Of a stretch of 64,000 bases of DNA, positions 17,755-25,712 are shown piece by piece; position 1 is the stretch's first letter, and each line of letters begins with the position of its first letter. This stretch comes from Streptomyces hoynatensis. Lineage in GTDB: Bacteria; Actinomycetota; Actinomycetes; Streptomycetales; Streptomycetaceae. The notes beneath the pieces were generated by a model. The model did not search any database. It had not been told where the DNA came from and saw nothing but the letters and a program-made list of their open reading frames with translations. The DNA lies in NCBI RefSeq assembly GCF_003626535.1, contig NZ_RBAL01000013.1:1-64000 (forward strand), written 5' to 3'. A program made the translations under genes and the position numbers.

Positions 17755-18048
17755 ATGTCCCTCACCGTTCTCGCGGAATGCGTCGCCGCCCCCGGCCGGG
17801 AGGACCGGCTCCGCACCGCCCTGGAGGCGATGATCGAGCCCTCCGTGGAGGAGGCCGGCTGCCTCGCCTACCGCCTCTACGCCGACCCCAACGACGGCGC
17901 CCGCATGGTGATCGTCGAGGAGTGGACGGGCCCGCGGGCCCTGGAGGAACACTTCGCCACCGCGCACTTCCGCCACGTGGAGCAGGTGCTCCGGGAGGTG
18001 CTCGCCCGGCCGATGAGCATCCGCCGGCTGGTCGCCGCTCCCGCCTGA
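17755..18048 (+). CDS. antibiotic biosynthesis monooxygenase (ABM) domain protein
   Basis: This 97-residue protein is a single ABM ferredoxin-like domain of the YgiN/quinol monooxygenase type. Visible hallmarks are the PGREDRLRTALEAMIEPSVEEAGCLAYRLY-like first half (quoted in part: EAGCLAYRLY), VIVEEWTG, and LEEHFATAHF. Such proteins are cofactor-free dimers acting on quinones or polyaromatics. The ATG at 17755 has an AAGGAG ribosome-binding site eight bases upstream. It probably shares a transcript with the aldo-keto reductase 75 bases upstream. Confidence 0.9.
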   Translation: MSLTVLAECVAAPGREDRLRTALEAMIEPSVEEAGCLAYRLYADPNDGARMVIVEEWTGPRALEEHFATAHFRHVEQVLREVLARPMSIRRLVAAPA

Positions 18049-18156
18049 GCGCCGCCGCCCCGGCCCCGCGGGAGGCGGCGGCGAACCGGCGCGGCACGGC
18101 GGGGCAGGCCCGGCACAATCTGTTGGCGCCGACATGCCACACCGTACAGTCGGGGA

Positions 18157-19353
18157 GTGCCCCCACTCCCCGCCCCGCGCGCCTCCCCGCGCACCACCAC
18201 CCCCCGCTCCCTGGCCGTCGGCGCCCTGCTGACGGCCTGTGGCGTGGGCGCCGGGCTGCTGGTGGGCAGGGAGACGGGCGGGGCGGGCTTCGCGGCGGGG
18301 CTCGGTCTTGCGCTGCTGCCGCTGCCCTTCCTCTTCGGCGTCTTCTGGTGGATGGACGCGGTCATCCCCAAGCCGCGGCGGGCGGTGGCCTTCGCCTTCG
18401 GCTGGGGTTCCTGCGCGGCGACCCTGTTCGCGCTGCTGGTCAACGGCCTGGTGACGAAGTGGCTCACGGGAGACGCGGCCACCATGACGCCGGAGCACGC
18501 CGACACCCTGGAACTCACCGTGGTGGCGCCGATGGTGGAGGAGTCCGCCAAGGCGGCGGCCGTGCTGCTGCTCTTCGTGCACCGGCCGCGGGCCTTCCAC
18601 GGCGTACTCGCCGGAGTACTGGCCGCGGGGGTCACCGCGACGGGCTTCGCGTTCACCGAGAACATCCTCTACCTGGGCGGCTCCTTCGCCGAGGACCGCG
18701 AGGCCGGGGTGACGGACGTGCTGGACTCGCAGACGGTGCTCACCTTCGTCGTACGGGTGGTGCTGGCGCCGCTGGCCCATCCGATGTTCACCGCGCTCAC
18801 CGGCCTCGGCTTCGGCCTCGCGACGGCGCTCGCGCCGGGGCGGCGGGCGCCGCGGATCGCGCTCCCGCTGCTCGGCCTCGCGGCGGCGATGGGCCTGCAC
18901 TCGGCGTGGAACGCCTCCACCTCGCTGTCCTTCACCGGGTTCGCGCTGGTCTACGGGCTGCTGATGCTGCCGGTCTTCGCGCTGCTCAGCTGGCTGGTGG
19001 TGTGGGCGAGGCGGCGTCAGCTCCAGGTGCTGCGGCTGATGTTGCCGGTGTACGCGGAGGCGGGCTGGCTGGGGCCCGAGGAGCCGGCGGCGCTCACCTC
19101 GCTCCGCGCGCGCCGGCTCTCACGCCGCATGGCGCGGCGCCGGCACGGCGCGGCCGGGGCGCGCGCGGTGGCCGCGTACCAGTCCGCCGCCCTCGCGGTG
19201 GCGCTGCTGCGGGACCGGGCGGAGCGCGGGGCGGCGGGCCCCGGCTTCGCCGAGGCCGAGGGCGAGCTGCTGCGCAGCCTGTGGCAGCACCGCGCCCTCG
19301 CGGCGGCCCCCATCGCCGCCTCGGCCCCGGGCCCCTTCCCGCCTGAGGAGTAG
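18157..19353 (+). CDS. PrsW-family intramembrane metalloprotease
   Basis: The protein has about seven to eight predicted membrane helices in residues 18-295 and a basic cytoplasmic tail. The family's conserved motifs are present in order: Glu-Glu in PMVEESAK (128-129), FTEN (166-169), His in LAHPMF (208) and His in GLHSAWN (about 248). These are the proposed metal ligands and active-site residues. PrsW in Bacillus performs site-1 cleavage of an anti-sigma factor; the substrate in Streptomyces is not known. The GTG at 18157 is the first start before the hydrophobic region. No anti-sigma gene is adjacent. Confidence 0.9.
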   Translation: MPPLPAPRASPRTTTPRSLAVGALLTACGVGAGLLVGRETGGAGFAAGLGLALLPLPFLFGVFWWMDAVIPKPRRAVAFAFGWGSCAATLFALLVNGLVTKWLTGDAATMTPEHADTLELTVVAPMVEESAKAAAVLLLFVHRPRAFHGVLAGVLAAGVTATGFAFTENILYLGGSFAEDREAGVTDVLDSQTVLTFVVRVVLAPLAHPMFTALTGLGFGLATALAPGRRAPRIALPLLGLAAAMGLHSAWNASTSLSFTGFALVYGLLMLPVFALLSWLVVWARRRQLQVLRLMLPVYAEAGWLGPEEPAALTSLRARRLSRRMARRRHGAAGARAVAAYQSAALAVALLRDRAERGAAGPGFAEAEGELLRSLWQHRALAAAPIAASAPGPFPPEE

Positions 19354-19505
19354 CCCGGCGCCCCTTCCCCTGAGGGGTGGCCAGGCGCCCCGCAGCGTTC
19401 CCGGCGGGGGCGGCAGGGGCGTGGCGGGAGGATGGCGCGGCGGGGCCTGCGGCGCGGCGGGGAGGGTGGCGTGCCCGGCCTGACGGGCCGCCGGCGGGCG
19501 GGAGT

Positions 19506-20693
19506 TCAGCGCAGGGAGATGCGGACCCCGTCCACGCCGCGGGCGTGCGAAAGCACCCACTGCCGCTCCTCCGGGCGCAGTTGGCCGGGCAGGGCGAAGC
19601 CGAAGAGGTCGATGGCCGGGCTGACGTCGAGGAAGTCCAGCAGGCGGGCCACGGTGAAGCCGGTGCCGGCGTCGACGGCCCAGCGGGACTCCCCGATCAG
19701 GGCCGGGTCGCGCACCGGGCGGCTGAGCGAGCGGTCGCCGACGCGGCGCTGCGCGCCGGGGACCAGGCGGCTGCGGATCGCCTCCCGCCACTCCGAGGGC
19801 TTCTCGCCGAAGACCAGCCTGGTGTCCACCTGCCGCCGCCAGCCGGGGCCGCCGCTGCGGTGCGAGACCGCGTGCACGTCGACCCGCTCCCCGGTGCCGG
19901 CCGGGTGCGTCTGAAAGGAGTCGAGCCGGATCACCAGGTCGTAGGAGTCGATCTCCTTGCCCAGGCCGCGGCCGGCCAGCTCCTCGCCGTTGGCCACCAC
20001 GCAGACGCGGCGGCCCTTGACCTGCGCCCTGAAGTCGCCCACGCCGATGGGCTCGCTGCCGCCGAGCAGCGGGTCCTCCATCGGGGCCTCCACGGAGAGC
20101 CTGGCGTAGCTGCCGAACGCCCCGGCCAGGGCGCGCATGCCGGGGTCGGCGGCGCCGCGGCCGGCGAGTTCCCGCTCCACCGCGCCGGTCAGCGCGGCCT
20201 TGGCCTCCGGGGCCGGCCGCTCGGCGAGCAGCGCGTCCGACACGATCCGCCCGGCCTCGACCAGCGCCGCGCGCTTGTGGCGCAGCAGCGTGAGCCGGCG
20301 CGCGACCTCCTCGGTGCCGCCCCCGGCGAGCGCCTGGTACCGCTCGTACGCCTCGATCGCCTCGTGCTCGCGGCCGTCGGCCTCCAGGGCCTCGCCGCGC
20401 AGCCGCCAGGCGCCCTTGGAGCTGTTCCGCAGGGCCACGGCCGAGTCGGCGACCCGCCGGGCCAGCCGCACCTCCCCCGCGTCCAGGGCCGCCCTGCCCA
20501 CCTTCAGCACCGCGTCGAACGCGCGCTCCGCGGAGGGCTCGTGGTCCGAGTGCTCGACGACCAGCGCCCCGACCGCGGCGACCAGCCCGGCGTGGGTGGG
20601 GCCCGTGGCGAGGTAGGCGGCGCACTCACGCACGCACGCGGTCAGCATGTCCTCGGCGCGCGCGACGCTTCCCGGCCGCAGCCTGAACTTCAT
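19506..20693 (-). CDS. glycosyltransferase family 29 (sialyltransferase-like) domain protein with helical N-terminus
   Basis: Residues 1-210 are alpha-helical and TPR-like. Residues 227-262 match the sialyltransferase L-motif: the core VCVVANGEELAGRG is followed by GKEIDSYDLVIRLDSF. Residues 340-368 resemble the S-motif (DAGTGFTVARLLDFL, then IDLFGF), and His383 sits where the family's last conserved His is expected. GT29 enzymes transfer sialic acid from CMP-sialic acid and are best known from animals; bacterial members are sparse and mostly uncharacterised. No signal peptide is present, so it would act in the cytoplasm. No CMP-sialate genes are visible in the window. The ATG at 20693 gives 395 residues. 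Confidence 0.75.
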   Translation of the reverse strand: MKFRLRPGSVARAEDMLTACVRECAAYLATGPTHAGLVAAVGALVVEHSDHEPSAERAFDAVLKVGRAALDAGEVRLARRVADSAVALRNSSKGAWRLRGEALEADGREHEAIEAYERYQALAGGGTEEVARRLTLLRHKRAALVEAGRIVSDALLAERPAPEAKAALTGAVERELAGRGAADPGMRALAGAFGSYARLSVEAPMEDPLLGGSEPIGVGDFRAQVKGRRVCVVANGEELAGRGLGKEIDSYDLVIRLDSFQTHPAGTGERVDVHAVSHRSGGPGWRRQVDTRLVFGEKPSEWREAIRSRLVPGAQRRVGDRSLSRPVRDPALIGESRWAVDAGTGFTVARLLDFLDVSPAIDLFGFALPGQLRPEERQWVLSHARGVDGVRISLR

Positions 20694-20829
20694 GCCCACG
20701 AGGGTGCCCGCTCCCGCTTCAGCCCACGTGACCCGAAAGCACCGGCAAGGTGAACGCCTCCTGTCTAGCGCTTCTCGCCCACGCACCGTAACGTCGTCCT
20801 CACATCCCGCTTGGCCGGTAGGACGGACG

Positions 20830-21408
20830 ATGTTCACCGAGTACCAGCAGCAGCTCCGCGAGCGTTTCCTCGCAGCCCCCATATCCCCGGCCCCGCCCCC
20901 CTGGCGCCGGGTCCTGCACACCGGCATCGCCGGCCTGCTCGGCGTGGGCTTCGCGACCGAGCCGGCCACGGGTCACGAGGCGCTGATGGTCGTCTCGGCC
21001 GGCGGGCACGGGCTGCTCGACACCGGGACGGGAGCCCTCCTCGCGCGGGACCGCGCCCCCGACCCCGACGTGTGCGAGCCCTCGGGCCCGCACCTGACCT
21101 GTCCCGGGCTCGGCCCGCTCGCCGGAGAGCAGGTGCGGATCGCGGGACTGCACGGCGGCGGGCTGCACACCATGACGGAGGACGGCTGGACCCTGGACGT
21201 GGTCAGCCCGGACTGGCCGCACCACCGCGTGATCCTCTCCGCGGACGGCGGCCTGTGCCACGGCCCGGCGGGCGGCGACTGGTGGCACATCCACCACGCG
21301 ACCCACACCACCCTGCGGGCCACCGGCTTCTCCCCCACGGGCGCGAGCCTGGTGATCGCGACGAACTCGGACCTCACGCTGCTGACGCGCACGCCCCCGG
21401 TCCGCTGA
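20830..21408 (+). CDS. conserved hypothetical protein, possible WD/beta-propeller fragment
   Basis: I do not recognise a named family. The 192-residue protein contains beta-rich segments with a pattern of short strands (HEALMVVSAGGHGLLDTGTG, GWTLDVVSPDWPHHRVILS, and a late GASLVIATNSDLTLLTR), like part of a propeller or a single beta-sandwich. There is no signal peptide or membrane segment. The ATG at 20830 follows GGACGGACG, a weak ribosome-binding site. It is divergent from the GT29-like gene. Codon use is typical for the genome, so it is a real gene. Confidence 0.8.
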   Translation: MFTEYQQQLRERFLAAPISPAPPPWRRVLHTGIAGLLGVGFATEPATGHEALMVVSAGGHGLLDTGTGALLARDRAPDPDVCEPSGPHLTCPGLGPLAGEQVRIAGLHGGGLHTMTEDGWTLDVVSPDWPHHRVILSADGGLCHGPAGGDWWHIHHATHTTLRATGFSPTGASLVIATNSDLTLLTRTPPVR

Positions 21409-21428
21409 GGCCGCTCGCCCGAGAGCCG

Positions 21429-21455
21429 GGCCCCGGGACGGCGGGTCCCGGGGCC
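21429..21455. terminator. bidirectional terminator hairpin between convergent genes
   Basis: An 11-bp perfect stem (GGCCCCGGGAC at 21429-21439, GTCCCGGGGCC at 21445-21455) with a five-base loop lies in the 75-bp gap between two convergent genes. There is no T-tract, as is common for Streptomyces terminators. Confidence 0.7.
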
Positions 21456-21483
21456 GGGCGGCTCAGGCGCAGGCTGCCTGGTC

Positions 21484-22425
21484 TCAGGCGGAGGCCTCGG
21501 TGAGGCGGGTGAGTTCGTCCGTGGTGAGGGTCGTGCCGCTCAGGGCCAGGAGGGCGGGGAGTTGCCCGGTGGTGCGGGCGCTGGCGATGGGGGCGGCGAC
21601 GGTGGGCTGGGCGGCCAGCCAGGCGAGGGCGATGGTGGCGACCTCGGCCGAGTGGGCGGCGGCGACCTCGTCGAGGGCGGCGAGGACGCGGCGGCCCCGG
21701 TCGGTCTCCAGGTACTCGGAGGCGCGCCCGGCCCGGACGCTGTCGACGGTGGTGCCGGGGCGGTACTTGCCGGTGAGGAAGCCGGAGGCCAGGGAGAAGT
21801 ACGGCATGGCGGCCAGTCCGTACTCGGCGGCCACCGCGGCGAGTTCGCCCTCGTAGGTGTCCCGGGAGACCAGGTTGTAGTGCGGCTGGATCGCGGTGTA
21901 ACGGGCCTTGCCCTCGGCGACGGAGAATTCCAGCGAGGCCCGCAGCCGGGCCGGGGAGATGTTGGAGGCGGCGATCTCCCGCACTTTGCCCGCGCGAACC
22001 AGGTCGTCCAGTGCCGTGATGATTTCCGAGACGTCCACCGACTCGTCGTCGAAGTGGGTGTAGTACACGTCGATGTAGTCGGTGGACAGGCGGCGCAGGG
22101 ACTCCTCGGCGGCGCGCTTGATGTTCGCGCCGGAAAGGCCCTTGAAGTCGGGGTGCGCGCCGACCTTCGTGCCGATGACGACCGATGCGCGGTTGCCGCG
22201 TTGCCGCATCCAGTTGCCGATGATCGTCTCGGATTCGCCGCCCGAATTGCCTTCCACCCAGGCGCTGTAGGCGTCGGCGGTGTCGATGAAATTGCCGCCG
22301 CCCGCGACATAGGCGTCGAGGACCGCGAACGACTCGGCCTCGTCCGCCGTATAGCCGAAGACGTTCCCGCCCAGGCAGAGCGGCGATATCCGCAGATCGC
22401 CGACCGTGTATGACGTTGCACTCAT
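21484..22425 (-). CDS. aldo/keto reductase (second)
   Basis: A full-length AKR of 313 residues. The catalytic residues appear as Asp and Tyr in DTADAYS, Lys in IGTKVG and His in YYTHFDDE. It is more like the YajO/general-stress subgroup (an LGGNVFGYTADE start and an SLASGFLTGKYRPG segment) than the aldo-keto reductase at 16.6 kb. NADPH-dependent reduction of an unknown carbonyl is expected. It follows the M23 peptidase gene by 87 bases on the same strand, but an imperfect hairpin in that gap makes co-transcription doubtful. Confidence 0.93.
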   Translation of the reverse strand: MSATSYTVGDLRISPLCLGGNVFGYTADEAESFAVLDAYVAGGGNFIDTADAYSAWVEGNSGGESETIIGNWMRQRGNRASVVIGTKVGAHPDFKGLSGANIKRAAEESLRRLSTDYIDVYYTHFDDESVDVSEIITALDDLVRAGKVREIAASNISPARLRASLEFSVAEGKARYTAIQPHYNLVSRDTYEGELAAVAAEYGLAAMPYFSLASGFLTGKYRPGTTVDSVRAGRASEYLETDRGRRVLAALDEVAAAHSAEVATIALAWLAAQPTVAAPIASARTTGQLPALLALSGTTLTTDELTRLTEASA

Positions 22426-22512
22426 GGCCGCCAGCTTAGACCGACGGCCCTGGCGGCGGGGGGGTGCGACCAGGACCGTCGGCGTCGGTGTGTGGGGGTG
22501 GTGCGGGCCGGA

Positions 22513-23715
22513 TCAGACGTTCAGGCCCTTGTCGCGCAGCCAGGGCAGCGGGTCGACCGGGTCGCCGCCGCCGGGGCGGACCTCGACGTGCAGGTGGGGG
22601 CCGGTCGAGTTGCCCGTGGAGCCGACCAGGCCGATCTGGTCGCCGGTGGTGAGCTCCTGACCGGCGGAGACGCTCATCGAGGAGAGGTGGCAGTACCACA
22701 GCTCGGTGCCGTCCTCCAACTCGACGACCACGCGGTAGCCGTACGAGCCGGCCCAGGCGGCCTCCTTGACGGTGCCGGTGTGCACGTTCTTCACGGGCGT
22801 GCCGGTGGGGGCGGCGAAGTCCTGGCCGGTGTGGTCGGCCTGCCACATGCCGCCGCTGTCGCCGTAGCCGGCGGTGAGGGTGAAGTCGGCCAGCGGCAGC
22901 CGGTAGCTCTCGCGCAGTTCGCGGGCCCTGCGTTCGGCCTCGGCGGCGGCGCGTTCCGCCTCGGCCGCCGCGGCGGCCTGCTCGGCGGCGTCCTCCTCCG
23001 CGGCCTGCACGGCGGTCGTCACGGCCGCCGCGGCGGCGGCGCTCTCCTGCTGGTCGGCCTGCTGGAGGATGCGGGCGCGCAGCGCCTCGCCGGCGTCGGC
23101 GTGGCCGGCGGCGGTCTCGGTCGCGGTGAGGCCGGCCTCGGTGAAGGGGGCCACGGAGTCGGGGGCCGCGGAGTCCGGCGAGGAGAGCAGGTCGCCCAGG
23201 ACGGGGATGTCGGCCTGTATGGCCTTGAGCTTGTCGGCGGCGGCCCCCATGCCGGGGAGGGAACCGGCCCCGTCGTCGTTGGCGGTGGCCATGCCGCCCG
23301 CGCCGACCGCGGCGATCACGCCGACGCCGAGCACCGCGCGGCTGCGGGCGATGGTGCCGCCGCGCTGGCGCACCACGCGGTGCCTGCCGCGGAGCGGGCG
23401 AAGGGAGTCCTCGCTCGGGTTCCACTCGGTGTAGGGCTCGCCGTCGGAGGGCCGGGGGCCGAAGTACGCGGGGTGGCCGCCGTCGGACGGGGGCAGGCCG
23501 TCCCCGGTGGCGGCGCCGAGGGAGTCGCCGTAGGTGCCGGCGTGGCCGTCCCGGGGGAAGTCCTGCCGGAGGTCCTGGTGGAAGTCCTGGTGGATGTCCT
23601 CGTGGAAGTTCTCGTGAAAGCCGTAGGGGCCGGGAGAGCCGTCGGGGCCGCCGGGGACGGTGGCCGTCCGGACCGGGTGCGTGTCCTCGATCGAGGCATA
23701 GCGATAGGACGCCAC
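22513..23715 (-). CDS. M23-family cell-wall peptidase with N-terminal membrane segment
   Basis: The C-terminal 125 residues are a LytM/M23 zinc endopeptidase domain, with the H-x(3)-D motif in WQADHTGQDFAAPTGTPV and the HLH motif in GPHLHVEV. Residues 120-150 carry a membrane or signal-like segment (SRAVLGVGVIAAVGAGGMAT) after a long charged cytoplasmic N-terminus. Residues 220-270 are an Ala/Glu/Arg-rich coiled coil. Such enzymes cut peptidoglycan cross-bridges or act as amidase activators at the wall. The GTG at 23715 has AAAGGAGA ten bases upstream. A c-di-AMP riboswitch in its leader ties it to osmotic or cell-wall control. The first 120 residues include an HEDIHQDFHQDL-type His/Asp repeat, which is unusual. 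Confidence 0.92.
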   Translation of the reverse strand: MASYRYASIEDTHPVRTATVPGGPDGSPGPYGFHENFHEDIHQDFHQDLRQDFPRDGHAGTYGDSLGAATGDGLPPSDGGHPAYFGPRPSDGEPYTEWNPSEDSLRPLRGRHRVVRQRGGTIARSRAVLGVGVIAAVGAGGMATANDDGAGSLPGMGAAADKLKAIQADIPVLGDLLSSPDSAAPDSVAPFTEAGLTATETAAGHADAGEALRARILQQADQQESAAAAAAVTTAVQAAEEDAAEQAAAAAEAERAAAEAERRARELRESYRLPLADFTLTAGYGDSGGMWQADHTGQDFAAPTGTPVKNVHTGTVKEAAWAGSYGYRVVVELEDGTELWYCHLSSMSVSAGQELTTGDQIGLVGSTGNSTGPHLHVEVRPGGGDPVDPLPWLRDKGLNV

Positions 23716-23729
23716 GGAGGCGCTCTCCT

Positions 23730-23881
23730 TTCCTTCCCTCGCCTACCGGGTTAGCTGACGGGTTCGGAGCAGGAAGGTCTCCTACGGGCGGCCGGCGGAT
23801 GCTGCCGACTGTCCGATTCACCCCATGTGGTGGTTCCCCGGTTCCTTTGGTGCGTTGTTGCGCACGCGCCGGATTCGGCGA
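23730..23881 (-). promoter_or_regulatory. ydaO-yuaA cyclic di-AMP riboswitch
   Basis: The minus-strand leader of the M23 peptidase contains the conserved elements of this riboswitch in order: GGAACCGGGGAACCACC, ATGGGGTGAATC, GTAGGAGACCTTCCTG, CCGAACCCGTCAGCTAACC and CGGTAGGCG. The first helix begins near 23880 and the last conserved block ends near 23735, about 20 bases before the start codon. In Streptomyces this class precedes rpfA and other peptidoglycan hydrolase genes and lowers expression when c-di-AMP is high. A possible promoter lies upstream (TTGGAA...TTAACG, around 23930-23965). Confidence 0.92.
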
Positions 23882-24170
23882 CAAGGCGCGGCGCCGTCCC
23901 TGTGACGGCGGTGACGACCGCGCTGCGTTATCGAACGTTAATAGACTTGACCGCCGGATTCCAAGCTCCCGCGGGAATAAATGAGGAGACCCCCGGGATC
24001 ATCGGTCACCAAATCCCGCAAATCCGGGCATAATTTCGGCGTGCCGTACGCCACATCGCTTTTTGATGCCGCGTCAACTCTGCTGCGCTGCGGCGCTCTT
24101 CGCTCACGGAATGTGATCCCGGGGACGCGGTGGGCGCCCGGAGGGGCGCGCGGGGGGCGCCCGCGGGCCG

Positions 24171-24220
24171 GCTCAGCCGCCGGCGGAGGGCTCGGGCTCA
24201 GCCGCCGGCGGAGGGCTCGG
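24171..24220. repeat. 25-bp direct duplication at the 3' end of the solute-binding gene
   Basis: The 25-bp sequence at 24171-24195 is repeated exactly at 24196-24220. The second copy contains the stop codon (24198-24200) of the solute-binding lipoprotein gene. The copies are in different frames, so the duplication adds no residues. The rest of the gap 23882-24170 holds only the probable M23 promoter; I see no gene there. Confidence 0.85.
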
Positions 24221-25712
24221 GCAGCCGCCCGTCCAGGGCGAGCGGCAGCAGCTCGTCGAGGTCCTCGGCCGTGGAGCGCACGTCCCGTTCGTCGCCCGCG
24301 CCGTCGCCGAGGAGTGCGGCCACCTCGGTCCGCAACAGCTGGGAGAACTCCGGGTAGTACGGGGTGGCCGGGCGCTGGTGGGCCTGCCGCAGCGCGCACC
24401 ACAGCAGCGCCGCGTACTCCGGGTCCCGGCTCGGCGAGGTGCCCGCCGCGGCGTCGCCCCCGCCGTCCCCGGCCTCCCCCGATTCCCCGGCCTCCTCGCC
24501 CGGCGGGGTCTCCCCGGCGGCCGGGCGCAGCACGGTGCGCGGCCGGTCGCAGTCGAGGTGGTCGGGGTCGTCGAGGGGGTAGGCGTCGCGCAGGGCGGGC
24601 GCGAAGCCGGCGTCGAGCAACTTCCGCTGGCTGTCCTCCGAGGTGAGGAAGCGCATCAGCTCCATGGCGTCCGCGGCGCGCGCACTGCTCGCGCTCAGCA
24701 CCAGGCTCTGCCCGCCGAGCGCCGCCGTGCCCGGCAGCTCCGTCACCCCGAACGTCCGCTCCCCCGGCGGGAAGGCCGCCGCCACCTGGGCGTAGGCGAA
24801 AGGCCAGTTGCGCATCAGCACGGTGCCCGCCTCCGGGTCGGCGAACTCCGCGATCGAGGCCGACTCGTCCGCCTCGTAGGAGGCGTCGTTCAGCTTGCCC
24901 GGGGTGGCGATCTGCCGCAGCGCCGTGAGCCCGCGTTCGAGCGCGGCCTCGCTGCCCTGGTAACGGCCCCGCGAGTCGACCAGTTCGACGCCCTCGCTCC
25001 AGAACGCCTCCAGCGTGTTGACGGTCAGGCCCTCGTACGGCCGCAGCTGCGTGACGTACAGCCAGTTGCTGGAGCCGGGCCAGTCGTGCACCAGGTCCGC
25101 CATGCCGTCCGCGGCGAGGTCGCCGGCGTCCCGGCCCTGCCGTTCGAGCAGGTCCTGACGGAAGTACAGCAGCCCCACGTCGCTGTTGAACGGCACCCCG
25201 TAGGTCCTGCCCTCCCAGCGGCCGGCCGCGGCGGCCTGGGGCAGGAAGTCGGCGTCGAGCAGGTGCTGGTCCTCGTCGAGTTCCCTGATCAGGCCCGCCT
25301 CGGCCAGCTCCGGTATCCACGCGGTGTCCACGTTCAGCACGTCGAAGTCGCCGGCGCCCGACTGGAGGGCGGCGATCAGCTCGCCGCGCTGCCCGTCCTC
25401 GGCGGCCGGGAGTTCCACCAGCCGCGCCTTGCGGCTGTGGTCCCGGTTCCAGTCGTCGATCAGCCGCTGGTGCACGCTGCCGCCCTCGTCCGTGGCGGTC
25501 AGGTCGGCCCCGCTGACGACGACCAGCGGGCGGCCGTCGTCGGGCGGCACGTCGGGGCCTGAGCCGCCGGAACCGCCGCAGGCCGCCGCCAGCCAGCCCA
25601 GCAGGAACGTCACGGCCAGCGCCCCGCGCCGCCACGCCCCGCGCCCGCGCGAGGCGCGCCCGTTGGCTCCCGCGCCGCCCCCCGCGGCCCCGGCTCTCGC
25701 ACCACCCCTCAC
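24198..25712 (-). CDS. solute-binding lipoprotein (type 2 periplasmic-binding fold) without partner transporter
   Basis: A signal peptide ends in a lipobox (LGWLAAACGG, Cys near residue 45), so the protein should be anchored outside the membrane. The body matches family 1 extracellular solute-binding proteins: VLNVDTAWIPELAEAGLI, YGVPFNSDVGLLYFR, and MRNWPFAYAQVAAAFP. These normally deliver sugars to ABC importers. No permease or ATPase gene is near. Its start overlaps the stop of the caspase gene by four bases (GTGA), which implies translational coupling. The caspase protein itself carries an extracellular region of similar character, so this lipoprotein more likely acts as a ligand sensor for that system than in uptake. 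A Gly/Glu-rich insert lies near residues 405-430. Confidence 0.85.
   Translation of the reverse strand: MRGGARAGAAGGGAGANGRASRGRGAWRRGALAVTFLLGWLAAACGGSGGSGPDVPPDDGRPLVVVSGADLTATDEGGSVHQRLIDDWNRDHSRKARLVELPAAEDGQRGELIAALQSGAGDFDVLNVDTAWIPELAEAGLIRELDEDQHLLDADFLPQAAAAGRWEGRTYGVPFNSDVGLLYFRQDLLERQGRDAGDLAADGMADLVHDWPGSSNWLYVTQLRPYEGLTVNTLEAFWSEGVELVDSRGRYQGSEAALERGLTALRQIATPGKLNDASYEADESASIAEFADPEAGTVLMRNWPFAYAQVAAAFPPGERTFGVTELPGTAALGGQSLVLSASSARAADAMELMRFLTSEDSQRKLLDAGFAPALRDAYPLDDPDHLDCDRPRTVLRPAAGETPPGEEAGESGEAGDGGGDAAAGTSPSRDPEYAALLWCALRQAHQRPATPYYPEFSQLLRTEVAALLGDGAGDERDVRSTAEDLDELLPLALDGRLPEPSAGG

Noticed and set aside
24198..25712. Lipoprotein as part of a sugar ABC importer
   Set aside because: No permease is adjacent, and its gene overlaps the caspase gene instead.
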